Part shown: piece after piece, positions 28,597 to 36,232 of the stretch
Numbering within the stretch: the stretch's first letter is position 1
Layout of the letters: every line of letters begins with the position of its first letter
NCBI GenBank assembly: GCA_964455095.1
Contig: CAYVUV010000398.1
Span: 1-44,503 of the forward strand
Source: CAYVUV01 sp964455095
Lineage (GTDB): Bacteria > Desulfobacterota > Binatia > HRBIN30 > CADEER01
Reading direction: 5' to 3'
Length of the DNA: 44,503 nucleotides
Notes under the pieces: model-generated
What the model saw: only the letters and a program-made list of their open reading frames with translations
Database searches by the model: none
Told to the model about the DNA's origin: nothing
Program-made: the position numbers and the translations under genes

Positions 28597-29490
28597 GTGC
28601 GCGGAAAGCAGAAGGCGAAAACGTTGGTCGCGTCGGCAATCAAACCTAGTTCACAAACGACAAGCGGGCGGCCGCTAGTCTCGTTTCCCCGCTATGGCGG
28701 CAAGGCGCGGCAGCTGAAGCGGCTGTTGCCGCTGCTGCCCACCGACGCGGAGCATTACTGCGAGCCGTTCTGCGGCGCCGCCAGTGCGCTGTTGAATCGC
28801 CCGCCGGCCGACCTGGAGACCTTGAACGATCTCGACGGCGAGCTGGTGAACTTCTTCAAGGTGCTGCGTGAGCGACCGGTCGAATTGATCGGACAGTTGG
28901 CCCTGACGCCGTTCGCGCGCCAGGAGTTTGCACACGCCGTGAAGCGGCGGACCAGGCTGGGGGATCTCGAGCGGGCGCGGCGGTTCTTTATCGCGGCCTG
29001 CCAGTCGTACGCGGCCACGCAGCGGACGGCGACCGCCGGCAATTGGAATTTTGCTCGCGCGGGCTCGAACAACAAATGCGCGGCCTGGCCGCGGCGGCTC
29101 GAGGCCCTGACGCCGATCGCCGAGCGGTTGCGGCGCGTGCAGCTCGAGAGCCGGCCGGCGGTGCAGGTGATCCGGCAGTACGACCAGGCCGAGGCCTTGT
29201 TCTACTGCGACCCGCCTTACCTGGCCGCGACGCGTAGCTCGGGGGACGGCTACGTGCACGAGCTCGACGAGGCGGGGCACGTCGAGCTGGCCGAGGCACT
29301 GGGTGCCTGCCAGGCCCGCGTGGCGATCTCGGGCTATCCGAGCCGGTTGTACAACGCGCTCTACCGGGCGCCGCGCTGGCGCGTGGTGCGCTGGAAGACG
29401 CACAAGCCGTCGAGCCAGGGCTCGGGCCAGGCGGCGCCGTCGATCGAGTGCGTGTGGATGAATTTTGGTAGCGACGGGCGGCGCTTATAG
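28597..29490 (+). CDS. dam: DNA adenine-N6 methyltransferase, D12/Dam class
   Basis: A 297-residue orphan methylase, started at GTG 28597 behind GAGGAGGG. It has the SAM-binding opening SFPRYGGKARQLKRLLPLLP, the EPFCGAASALLN motif and the catalytic DPPY at residues 205-208 (FYCDPPYLAA), followed by the usual YVHELDEAGHVELAEAL and ISGYPS segments. The D12 family commonly methylates GATC. No restriction enzyme is nearby, so it likely protects phage DNA or sets regulatory marks; several CACTTTTGACC elements carry GATC. The target site is not proven. Confidence 0.93.
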   Translation: MRGKQKAKTLVASAIKPSSQTTSGRPLVSFPRYGGKARQLKRLLPLLPTDAEHYCEPFCGAASALLNRPPADLETLNDLDGELVNFFKVLRERPVELIGQLALTPFARQEFAHAVKRRTRLGDLERARRFFIAACQSYAATQRTATAGNWNFARAGSNNKCAAWPRRLEALTPIAERLRRVQLESRPAVQVIRQYDQAEALFYCDPPYLAATRSSGDGYVHELDEAGHVELAEALGACQARVAISGYPSRLYNALYRAPRWRVVRWKTHKPSSQGSGQAAPSIECVWMNFGSDGRRL

Positions 29491-29500
29491 GTAGCGCGCT

Positions 29501-29530
29501 GTGCACGATCACTTTTGACCGAGGTTCAAG
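29501..29530 (+). repeat. CACTTTTGACC element, copy 7
   Basis: GTGCACGATCACTTTTGACC then GAGGTTCAAG directly before the ATG at 29531. Here a GAGG in the element could also serve as a ribosome site. Confidence 0.8.
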
Positions 29531-29836
29531 ATGAGTCTTTTCAATCATGGGTCGGCGACGCTCACCACGTCGGCGGCGCGGCTGATCGCGGCCAACGTCG
29601 GCCGCATCCGCAGCTACGTGCTGGTGCGGGCCTCGCTCGACAACAGCGACAAGATCTTCGTCGGCAACTCGGCCAGCGTGAACGGGACCGACGGCGATCC
29701 CAACTGCGGCTGGCCGCTGCGGCCGGGCGAGGCGCGGGAGTTCGAGGTCAACGAGAGTGTCGACGCCGGCGACGAGACCGACATCTGGGCGGTGGCGGCC
29801 AGCGGCACGCAGTACGCGCACGTGGAGTCGAAGTAG
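29531..29836 (+). CDS. Small structural-type protein sharing a module with the 735-residue protein
   Basis: A 101-residue beta-rich protein. Its sequence (IFVGNSASVNGTDGDPNCGW, PLRPGE, DAGDETDIWAVAASGTQYAH) matches the C-terminal 80 residues of the product of 31272-33479 (VHLGNSSSVNATNGNANCGM, PLDAGE, DGGDETGVWAKAASGTQYVH). Stand-alone copies of this type are seen in phages and are probably virion decoration or fibre-tip domains. The role is inferred. Confidence 0.72.
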   Translation: MSLFNHGSATLTTSAARLIAANVGRIRSYVLVRASLDNSDKIFVGNSASVNGTDGDPNCGWPLRPGEAREFEVNESVDAGDETDIWAVAASGTQYAHVESK

Positions 29837-29879
29837 CTGACTGCTGCGGCGGTACCCCGCCCAAGCAAGCAGGTCAGCT
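29835..29879 (-). repeat. GACCTGC..GCAGTC hairpin, copy 5 (reverse, enlarged loop)
   Basis: AGCTGACTGCT / AGCAGGTCAGCT around a 22-base loop that itself contains GCGG..CCGC. It starts at the stop codon of the preceding gene, as copy 4 does. Confidence 0.6.
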
Positions 29880-29928
29880 ACCCAGCAACACAGCAGGCTG
29901 CCGGGTGTAGGAAGCGGAGCGTTGAGCG

Positions 29929-30147
29929 ATGGCGAAGAAACGCGGAAAGCCTCGCAAGATTGTGATGGCGGGTGAATTCACGCTGCGGCTCATCGTGCTG
30001 CGTGTCGAAGACTGCCACGACGACGGTACGCCGAAAACGCTCCACTGGCTGCGTGAAGACGAAGTAACGGACCTGCGAACCCAGTCGAATCGATTCATTC
30101 TGGCGTACGTGGACGAAGTCAATATCGGAAACGGTGGGGCCGGATAA
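29929..30147 (+). CDS. Hypothetical small protein
   Basis: A 72-residue protein (MAKKRGKPRKIVMAGEFTLR, then LIVLRVEDCHDDGTPKTLHW). A basic start followed by beta strands. It is 5 bases from the next gene, in the fibre/adhesin cluster. No family was recognised. Confidence 0.62.
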   Translation: MAKKRGKPRKIVMAGEFTLRLIVLRVEDCHDDGTPKTLHWLREDEVTDLRTQSNRFILAYVDEVNIGNGGAG

Positions 30148-30152
30148 ACATC

Positions 30153-30953
30153 ATGCAGCGTCAACCTTTGCATCGCAGCAACGCGGCGGGCCCGATCGGC
30201 CGGCGCTTCATGCCCGGTTTCGATCCAGGCACCACGCCCGGGCTGACCGGCTGGTGGAAGGCCGATCGGCGCGACCTGTTGGATCAGTCGGGCGGCGTCA
30301 GGGCGCTGGCCGCGGACGATCCGGTCGGGATCTGGAGCAGTCCGTCGCTCAGTTTGCCGACGCTCACAACGGGAGCCGGCAACCGGCCCCCGCTGAAGCT
30401 CAATGCGGCGCCCAATGGCAAGCGAATGGTCTACAACGACGGCGCCGCCGGCGCTACGACCGACCAATTCACGCTGGGTGCCGACACGGACTATTACAGC
30501 GCCAGCGCGCGTTGCGGCTTTCTCGTCGTGAGATCGGACACGCCGGCGAACAACGCCTTCCTGCTGCGGACCGGCGGCGCGACGGTTCGCGCGGCGATCC
30601 AGTGGCTGACGAGCGGGCCCACGGTCCGCTACACGATCACCGACAGCGGCGGCGCGAAAAACGTCGACGTGGCCGTGCCGGCCGGCACGATGCTGGTGCT
30701 CAGTTGGCGGCATGCCGGCGGCAAGCTCTACGGCTCGATCAACGGCGGCACGGAGACCCAGGTCACGTGCGGCAACCAGGCCACGACCGGGGAGCAGCTC
30801 AACTGGCCGAGCAGAGCGTCGACGGACGTGAAGTTCAAAGGCTGGTTCGGCGAGTTTTTGTTGCTCTCAGCCGACCCGGGGGTGAGCTGGCGCAATCGCA
30901 TCGGCCGCTACCTGGCCGGCCAGTGGGCCGGTACGTGGGCGAAGCAGAGTTAA
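30153..30953 (+). CDS. LamG/concanavalin-like adhesin candidate
   Basis: A 266-residue protein. The phrase DPGTTPGLTGWWKADRRDLL opens many phage and bacterial proteins with a LamG-type jelly-roll carbohydrate-binding domain (GLVGWWKFD). Later strands such as MLVLSWRHAGGKLYGSINGG (the VSxxxDGxxxxxYVNG position in LamG) support this. No signal peptide. Probably a virion surface or tail-associated glycan-binding protein; the fold call is stronger than the role. Confidence 0.7.
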   Translation: MQRQPLHRSNAAGPIGRRFMPGFDPGTTPGLTGWWKADRRDLLDQSGGVRALAADDPVGIWSSPSLSLPTLTTGAGNRPPLKLNAAPNGKRMVYNDGAAGATTDQFTLGADTDYYSASARCGFLVVRSDTPANNAFLLRTGGATVRAAIQWLTSGPTVRYTITDSGGAKNVDVAVPAGTMLVLSWRHAGGKLYGSINGGTETQVTCGNQATTGEQLNWPSRASTDVKFKGWFGEFLLLSADPGVSWRNRIGRYLAGQWAGTWAKQS

Positions 30954-31010
30954 GACGTCTCGCGCCAAGGCGCAAAGGTTGTTGTCAGCACGAACACAAA
31001 GGGCAAACCA

Positions 31011-31223
31011 ATGGCAAGCGTAGCTCCGCTGGAACTCACGTTCAAAGGGATCATCCAGACGGTCGACGTGCGACCAGGTGATGTCCTGGTCATTTCGTGC
31101 GAACAGGTAATGACCAGCGCGGGCAGCCAGGCCCTCGCCGAAAAGCTCCACGAGCTGTTTCCCGGCACGCGGCTGCTGTTGTTGGACGGCGGGGGCAGGC
31201 TGAGCGTCGCTCGACCGAACTAG
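31011..31223 (+). CDS. Small beta-strand protein, paralogue of 27662-27910
   Basis: A 70-residue protein (PLELTFKGIIQTVDVRPGDV, then LVISCEQVMTSAGSQALAEK). It shares the PGDxLxV and MS positions and overall length with the product of 27662. A CGCCAAGGCGCAAAGG host-type microrepeat lies just upstream (30962-30977). The function is unknown. Confidence 0.65.
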   Translation: MASVAPLELTFKGIIQTVDVRPGDVLVISCEQVMTSAGSQALAEKLHELFPGTRLLLLDGGGRLSVARPN

Positions 31224-31233
31224 GCCCCGGGTT

Positions 31234-31263
31234 GTGGGCGATCACTTTTGACCACGGTTCAAT
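31234..31263 (+). repeat. CACTTTTGACC element, copy 8
   Basis: GTGGGCGATCACTTTTGACC then ACGGTTCAAT, followed by AGCAAAAC and the ATG at 31272. No ribosome site is visible; a GATC site is inside the element. Confidence 0.8.
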
Positions 31264-31271
31264 AGCAAAAC

Positions 31272-33479
31272 ATGCTCTCTAACGCTGCTATCGCCGATGT
31301 CCCCTTCGAACGCGCTTGGAGCCGCATGACCGCGGCCGAGGCGGCCCTGGCACTCGTCTACGCCGACCTGGCGACGTCGGTGCCGGCGCTGGCCACCCAT
31401 ATCAGCGCCGAGGGCGCGCTCACCGCCTGGCACTACAACGGCGGCGCCGGGAGTTATTTTTCGACGTCGCCCTACAAGTACTCCGGCGGCGTGTTTTCCT
31501 CTAATCGCCGCGCCGACGAAGTCCGCCCGCTTTTGCAAGCGTCGTTCGAAGCGGATCGCGCGGCGTTTTTGGACGCGGCCACCGACAGCGATGATGCGCG
31601 CAGCTGGGCGCTCGTCGACGAGCAGCCCCCCTTCCATCCCGGCGCGCGGGCAGTCACGCCGATCACCTGGTGGGACCCGACCGAATACGATCGGCACGTC
31701 GCCTACAATGCGGCTGCCAACGTGCGGGGCAACCTCGCTAAGCCGCTGCTGCTCTTCCGCTCCGGTGTCGGCCTGCCGATTGTCGGCACCGGTGGCCGTA
31801 CCACTCCCGCGCTAGTTGCCGCGTATCTGGCTAGCCAGCCCGAAGGCGCTCGTGTCCTGACCCTGGGGGACTCGCCTGGCGCCTGGGGCGTCCCGGTGGT
31901 CGGCGGCGCCGCCAATGGCCGCGTGGCCATGTACGAGCGCGAGTTCGACCATGCGACCCGTCGCGGCCTCGGCCTGGCGACCTGGCAAACCGCCATGCTC
32001 GATCCGGCCAGCGATTGGAACGTGTTTTGGGCTGCCCTGTGGGCTGAGGGGGAGACGCTGCTGGGAGTCGGCAACGGTTATAGGTTGCTCGATCACCTGT
32101 CGTATGACGTCGAGCGGGCGTATCAGTTTTGGAAGTTGCAGAGCGGCGGGTTGGGGGGCGAGACCTGGACGACCATCTTCAGCGATCCCGAATGGGAGAC
32201 GCTGCGCACGACGTTCTTCCTGCCGGTGCTGAGCCAGGCGGTGTGGAATACCTTTGCGACCTGGAACTTCAGTACCGACGAACGCGTGTTCCTGGTCGAC
32301 GCGGCGCTGCGGGCCGACTATGTCGCCAAGACGGCGCCCGTGTGGGCGATCCCCTTGGCATTCTTCCCGCGCTGCCGCACCAACGAGTACGACCGGGCCT
32401 TCGTCGCCGCCGGGACGCGCCCGGTAGCCAGTGCCGCGGCCAACTACGCCACGCCGTACGGCATTGGCGCTACCGGCGCCACCGATGGCGCGTTTGCCCC
32501 TTATGGTGTCGATTTTCTCGCGCGCTGGGACCGCTGGCATTGGCCCACGCTGACCGCGCAATCAGGTAGCGGGGCAAGCGCCGGCACGGCTGCGCAGCGC
32601 GTCTGGCGAATGCTGATCGCGCATGTCGCCATGCTGCAAAGCATCCAGGCCGCCAGCAGCAAACAGCGGTTACACTATTTCAGCAATCCGCACGTCACGC
32701 AGACGATCTTCGGCATTGCCGGCGACGTGCGCAGTTGGGCCGAGCTCGTGCTGCACGCCGCGCTGCCCGACTGCGACACGATCCTCTACACCTACAAGAC
32801 CAACCCCGACGGCAGCAGTAGCCCCGCCAAACTCGAGCACTACCAAGCCTATATCGACCTGGTGGCCGAGCGCGACCAGGTGGTCGGTTACGCCGGCGCC
32901 TGGCCCGAGCCGCAAGCGCCTTTCGACGAAGTCGACGTGATGCTGCGGCCGGCGATCGTCAGCAAAGTCTGGGCCGGCTGGCGCTGGATCTGGCGTGTGA
33001 CGCCGAATCCGTTTCTGCCGCAGCCGGGGATCAGCGAGGTCGGGACATCGACCGGACCGGGTGTGCGCTTCGACTGGGGCGGCGACCGCGTGCTGGAGAT
33101 CCCGCGGGGGAAGATCGTGCGGGTGCCCGGCAGCCTGGCCACGCTCGGCTGGTGGGTCGAGCAGCCGGTGCCGAAGCGGTTTCGCTATTCGGGCTGCGTG
33201 CCTGTCGGCACCACGGCCGTGCAGATCGTGCCGGCGCCGCTGCCCAACTGGGCCAGGCGGTTGCTGCTGCGGGCCGACGTCGACGCCACCGACCTGGTGC
33301 ACCTGGGCAACTCGAGCAGCGTCAATGCAACCAACGGCAACGCCAACTGTGGGATGCCCCTCGATGCAGGTGAGGAGCACACCTACGAGCTGGGCCGTGA
33401 TAGCGATGGTGGTGATGAGACGGGTGTCTGGGCCAAGGCGGCCAGCGGCACGCAGTACGTGCACTGGTGGGCAGAGTAG
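31272..33479 (+). CDS. Large virion-associated candidate with shared C-terminal module
   Basis: A 735-residue protein and the largest in the region. Residues 1-630 are Trp/Tyr/Asp-rich and look like a folded, possibly carbohydrate-active or barrel-type domain (WHYNGGAGSYFSTSPYKYSG, TLGDSPGAWGVPVVGGAANG, WAGWRWIWRVTPNPFLPQPG). I recognise no catalytic signature with certainty. The last 80 residues match the whole body of the 101-residue product of 29531, so this is a fusion of a large domain to a small modular tip. Best guess: receptor-binding or glycan-degrading structural protein. There is no signal peptide. Confidence 0.6.
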   Translation: MLSNAAIADVPFERAWSRMTAAEAALALVYADLATSVPALATHISAEGALTAWHYNGGAGSYFSTSPYKYSGGVFSSNRRADEVRPLLQASFEADRAAFLDAATDSDDARSWALVDEQPPFHPGARAVTPITWWDPTEYDRHVAYNAAANVRGNLAKPLLLFRSGVGLPIVGTGGRTTPALVAAYLASQPEGARVLTLGDSPGAWGVPVVGGAANGRVAMYEREFDHATRRGLGLATWQTAMLDPASDWNVFWAALWAEGETLLGVGNGYRLLDHLSYDVERAYQFWKLQSGGLGGETWTTIFSDPEWETLRTTFFLPVLSQAVWNTFATWNFSTDERVFLVDAALRADYVAKTAPVWAIPLAFFPRCRTNEYDRAFVAAGTRPVASAAANYATPYGIGATGATDGAFAPYGVDFLARWDRWHWPTLTAQSGSGASAGTAAQRVWRMLIAHVAMLQSIQAASSKQRLHYFSNPHVTQTIFGIAGDVRSWAELVLHAALPDCDTILYTYKTNPDGSSSPAKLEHYQAYIDLVAERDQVVGYAGAWPEPQAPFDEVDVMLRPAIVSKVWAGWRWIWRVTPNPFLPQPGISEVGTSTGPGVRFDWGGDRVLEIPRGKIVRVPGSLATLGWWVEQPVPKRFRYSGCVPVGTTAVQIVPAPLPNWARRLLLRADVDATDLVHLGNSSSVNATNGNANCGMPLDAGEEHTYELGRDSDGGDETGVWAKAASGTQYVHWWAE

Positions 33480-33481
33480 CG

Positions 33482-33811
33482 ATGGCCAAGCGACCCGAGC
33501 GCCATGGGGCAGTCGATCGACGTGAGGCACGCCGGCGCTACGACCAGTGCCGTGCTGTCGATCATGCGTTCTACAGCAGTCGCAGGTGGCGAGCCCTGCG
33601 CCTGCTGATCCTCGATCGTGATCCATTGTGCCAGATGCGCAATGACGATGGCACACCATGCACCAGGCCGAGCGAAGTGGTGCATCACAAGCAGGATCGC
33701 TGCGAGCGCCCTGACCTGGCGTTCGACGAAGGCAATCTCGAGGGCGCTTGCAAGCAGCACCACGATCGAGAGACACGCCGGCGAATGAATCAAAAAGCAC
33801 GCGGATTGTGA
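33482..33811 (+). CDS. HNH endonuclease (packaging-associated)
   Basis: A 109-residue protein. FYSSRRWRALRLLILDRDPL precedes cysteines (CQMRNDDGTPC), the HNH core VVHHKQDRCERPDLAFDEGN and LEGACKQHHDRETRRR: H-H...N...H with structural zinc cysteines. HNH proteins next to terminase genes (HK97 gp74 type) assist the terminase in cos cleavage. It lies just upstream of a G-run/AT-rich gap and the small terminase. ATG 33482 follows the preceding stop by 2 bases. Confidence 0.9.
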   Translation: MAKRPERHGAVDRREARRRYDQCRAVDHAFYSSRRWRALRLLILDRDPLCQMRNDDGTPCTRPSEVVHHKQDRCERPDLAFDEGNLEGACKQHHDRETRRRMNQKARGL

Positions 33812-34012
33812 GTGAGTGGCACGCGAGGTCGCGCGGCCACCTGGCAGGGGGGGGCGGGTCGATTTTTACACGCCGGAGGTGCAGTTAGCCGCGTCCCCGT
33901 CGCGCGTGTGCGGCCGCAGGTTTTGGAAAAATTTTTTTGGGTTGGGAGTTTTGCCGGCGGTTCGGCGCGAAATTCCTACCCGGAATGGGGTTAAGGCAGG
34001 CGCGCGGCGGAA
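33812..34012. other. Probable cos / packaging recognition region
   Basis: A non-coding gap between the HNH and small terminase genes, the usual place of cos in HNH phages. It holds a G8 run (33847-33854, CAGGGGGGGGCGGGTCGA), an ATTTTT soon after, and further on an AT-rich patch (TTTTGGAAAAATTTTTTTGG at about 33921). The exact cut site cannot be read from sequence. Confidence 0.5.
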
Positions 34013-34028
34013 TACGTCGCGCGACATG
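34013..34028. repeat. GTCGCGCGAC palindrome, copy 4
   Basis: TACGTCGCGCGACATG, 11 bases before the small terminase start: a natural operator position for the late operon. Confidence 0.8.
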
Positions 34029-34038
34029 AGGGGGTGGC

Positions 34039-34551
34039 ATGGGTCGGCGCGGACCGCCGAAGAAACCGACCGCGCTCAAGCGGTTGCAGGGCAATCCGGG
34101 GAAGCGGCCGCTCCCGAAGGACGAGCCAGCGCCGCCGCCGGCGGATCCGAAGCTTCCCGATTCGATGCCCGTCTGTCCGGACTTCCTCGACGAGGCGGCG
34201 CGCGCGGAGTGGGCGGAGATCGTGCCGCAACTGGTGGAGCTCAAGGTGCTCGCGCGCCTCGACCGCGCGGCGCTGGCGGCCTACTGCCAGGCCTGGTCAC
34301 GGTGGCGGATGGCCGAGTTGCTGCTCGCCGGCGACGGACTGACCTACATGTCGGCCACCGGCGTGGTGAAAAAGCATCCGGCGATCGCGATCGCGGCCGA
34401 AGCCCAAAAGTTAATGCGGCAATTCCTGATCGAGTTTGGCCTGACGCCGGCGGCGCGGGCCCGTTTGCGGTTGGACCATGGTAGTGGCAAGCAAAAAGAC
34501 GAAGGCGAAGGCCTCGACGCCGTCATGGGCAGACGCCCCCAAATGGGCTGA
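34039..34551 (+). CDS. terS: Terminase small subunit, P27 family
   Basis: A 170-residue protein opening MGRRGPPKKPTALKRLQGNP then GKRPLP, the hallmark of P27-type small terminases, followed by CPDFLDEAARAEWAEIVPQL and a helical oligomerisation region. It recognises the packaging site and hands DNA to the large subunit. GAGGGGG precedes the ATG. Its 3' end overlaps the large subunit gene by 74 bases in another frame. Confidence 0.93.
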   Translation: MGRRGPPKKPTALKRLQGNPGKRPLPKDEPAPPPADPKLPDSMPVCPDFLDEAARAEWAEIVPQLVELKVLARLDRAALAAYCQAWSRWRMAELLLAGDGLTYMSATGVVKKHPAIAIAAEAQKLMRQFLIEFGLTPAARARLRLDHGSGKQKDEGEGLDAVMGRRPQMG

Positions 34552-36232
34552 CCATCCGGCCGTGCGCTACGCGGCGGACGTGATGTCCGGCCGTGTCGTC
34601 GCGGGCCGGCTGCTGCGCCGCGCCGTCGCGCGCCATGTGCACGACCTGGAGCATGGCCACGAGCGCGGGCTCGTGTTCGTGCCGGACTACGCGCAGGACG
34701 TGATCACGTTCTTCGGCCTGCTGCGACACTCGAAGGGGGAATGGGGCCGCCAACCGATCCGGCTCGAGCCTTGGCAGCAGTTCATCATCTGGGTGCTGTT
34801 CGGCTGGCGCCGCACCAGCGACGGGCTGCGCCGTTTCCGCACGATCTACGAGGAAGTCGCGCGGAAGAACGGCAAGAGCACCTTCTGGAGTGGCATCGGT
34901 CTGTACCTCGCCACGCGCGATGACGAGCCCGGGGCCGAGGTTTACGCTGCCGCGACCAAACGCGCCCAGGCCGAGATCGTGTTTGGGGAAGCGGTCAGCA
35001 TGGTCCGCAAGTCGCCGACTTTGCGTGGGCTATTCGAGATTGCCAAGCGATCGCTGTCGATTGTCGAGACGGCCAGCAAGTTCGAGCCGCTGGGAGCCGA
35101 TCACGACACGCTAGACGGTTTGAACGTCCACTGTGCGTTGGTCGACGAGGTGCACGCGCACCCCAGCCGCGGCATGTGGGAAGTGCTCGACACGGCCACC
35201 GGCGCCCGCCGGCAGCCGCTGATGGCGGGCTTCACCACCGCAGGCGCCGACCGCACCAGCTTGTGCTGGGATCTGCGGCAGTACTCGGTGCAGGTGCTCG
35301 AGGGGTTCGACGTCGATGCGGGGATCAAAGACGACACCTGGTGCGCGTTTATTTTCACGCTCGACGAGGATGACGACTGGACGAACGAGAAGTTCTGGCC
35401 AAAGGCGAATCCGAACCTCGGCGTCTCGGTCAAGCTCGACGACTTGCGGCGCAAGCGCGACAAAGCGGTCGCGGTTCCGGCCCTGCAAAACGATTTCCGC
35501 CGCAAGCACCTCGACCAGTGGATGCAGCAGATCAACCGGGCCATCAATATGCAGCTCTGGGACGATCCGGTGTGCGCCGGTGGGTGTCCTGAGAACGAGC
35601 TCGAGGGGCGCGTCGCCCACGGGGCGTTCGACATCGCCAAGAGCGAGGACTTCAGCGCGTGGGGGCTGGTATTTCCGCCCGTTGACGCCGCCGACCCCTG
35701 GGAATTGCTGGTGCGGCTCTGGATTCCCGAGCATACCGCCGAGGCCCGCGAGCGCGACCACAAAGTGCCGATCACGCAGTGGGCCGACGAAGGCCTGCTG
35801 ACGATCACACCAGAAGGGGTGATCGACTACGAAATGATCGAGGCCCAGATTGTGGCTGACAGCAAACTCTATCAGATCCAGCGGATTGGTTACGACCCTT
35901 GGAACGCGCTGCAATTCGCGATCGGCCTGCGCGACAACCACGGCGCCGACGTCGTCGAGTTCCCGCAGACGGTCAAGCACTTCAACGAGCCGACGAAGCT
36001 GCTGCTCGAGCTGCTCAGGCAGAAGCAGGTGCGCCACCGCGGCCATAAGGTGTTGCGCTGGATGGCCGACAACTTGAGCGTGCGGCACGATCCTAACGGC
36101 AACATCCGGCCGGTGAAACCGGAAGGCCGCAATCCATTGAAAATCGACGGGATGGTCGCCGTGCTGATGGCGATCGGCTTGGCGATCAGCACTGAGGGGG
36201 GCACATGGGACGGCGAAGTACTAACGATTTGA
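34478..36232 (+). CDS. terL: Terminase large subunit
   Basis: A 584-residue packaging ATPase/nuclease of the HK97-like (Terminase_1) group. Walker A is RKNGKST at residues 129-135 and Walker B is ALVDEVHAHP with D223-E224. The RNase H-like nuclease domain begins at GAFDIAKSEDFSAWGLVFPP. A conserved late segment is RIGYDPWNALQFAIGLRDN. The start at 34478 lies within the small terminase gene, and the end overlaps the portal gene by 28 bases. Confidence 0.95.
   Translation: MVVASKKTKAKASTPSWADAPKWADHPAVRYAADVMSGRVVAGRLLRRAVARHVHDLEHGHERGLVFVPDYAQDVITFFGLLRHSKGEWGRQPIRLEPWQQFIIWVLFGWRRTSDGLRRFRTIYEEVARKNGKSTFWSGIGLYLATRDDEPGAEVYAAATKRAQAEIVFGEAVSMVRKSPTLRGLFEIAKRSLSIVETASKFEPLGADHDTLDGLNVHCALVDEVHAHPSRGMWEVLDTATGARRQPLMAGFTTAGADRTSLCWDLRQYSVQVLEGFDVDAGIKDDTWCAFIFTLDEDDDWTNEKFWPKANPNLGVSVKLDDLRRKRDKAVAVPALQNDFRRKHLDQWMQQINRAINMQLWDDPVCAGGCPENELEGRVAHGAFDIAKSEDFSAWGLVFPPVDAADPWELLVRLWIPEHTAEARERDHKVPITQWADEGLLTITPEGVIDYEMIEAQIVADSKLYQIQRIGYDPWNALQFAIGLRDNHGADVVEFPQTVKHFNEPTKLLLELLRQKQVRHRGHKVLRWMADNLSVRHDPNGNIRPVKPEGRNPLKIDGMVAVLMAIGLAISTEGGTWDGEVLTI

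Noticed and set aside
11989..31263. CACTTTTGACC elements as ordinary sigma70 promoters (TTGACC as -35)
   Set aside because: At most copies the start codon lies only 0-20 bases beyond TTGACC, leaving no room for a -10 box and transcript start before the gene; several copies also point backwards.
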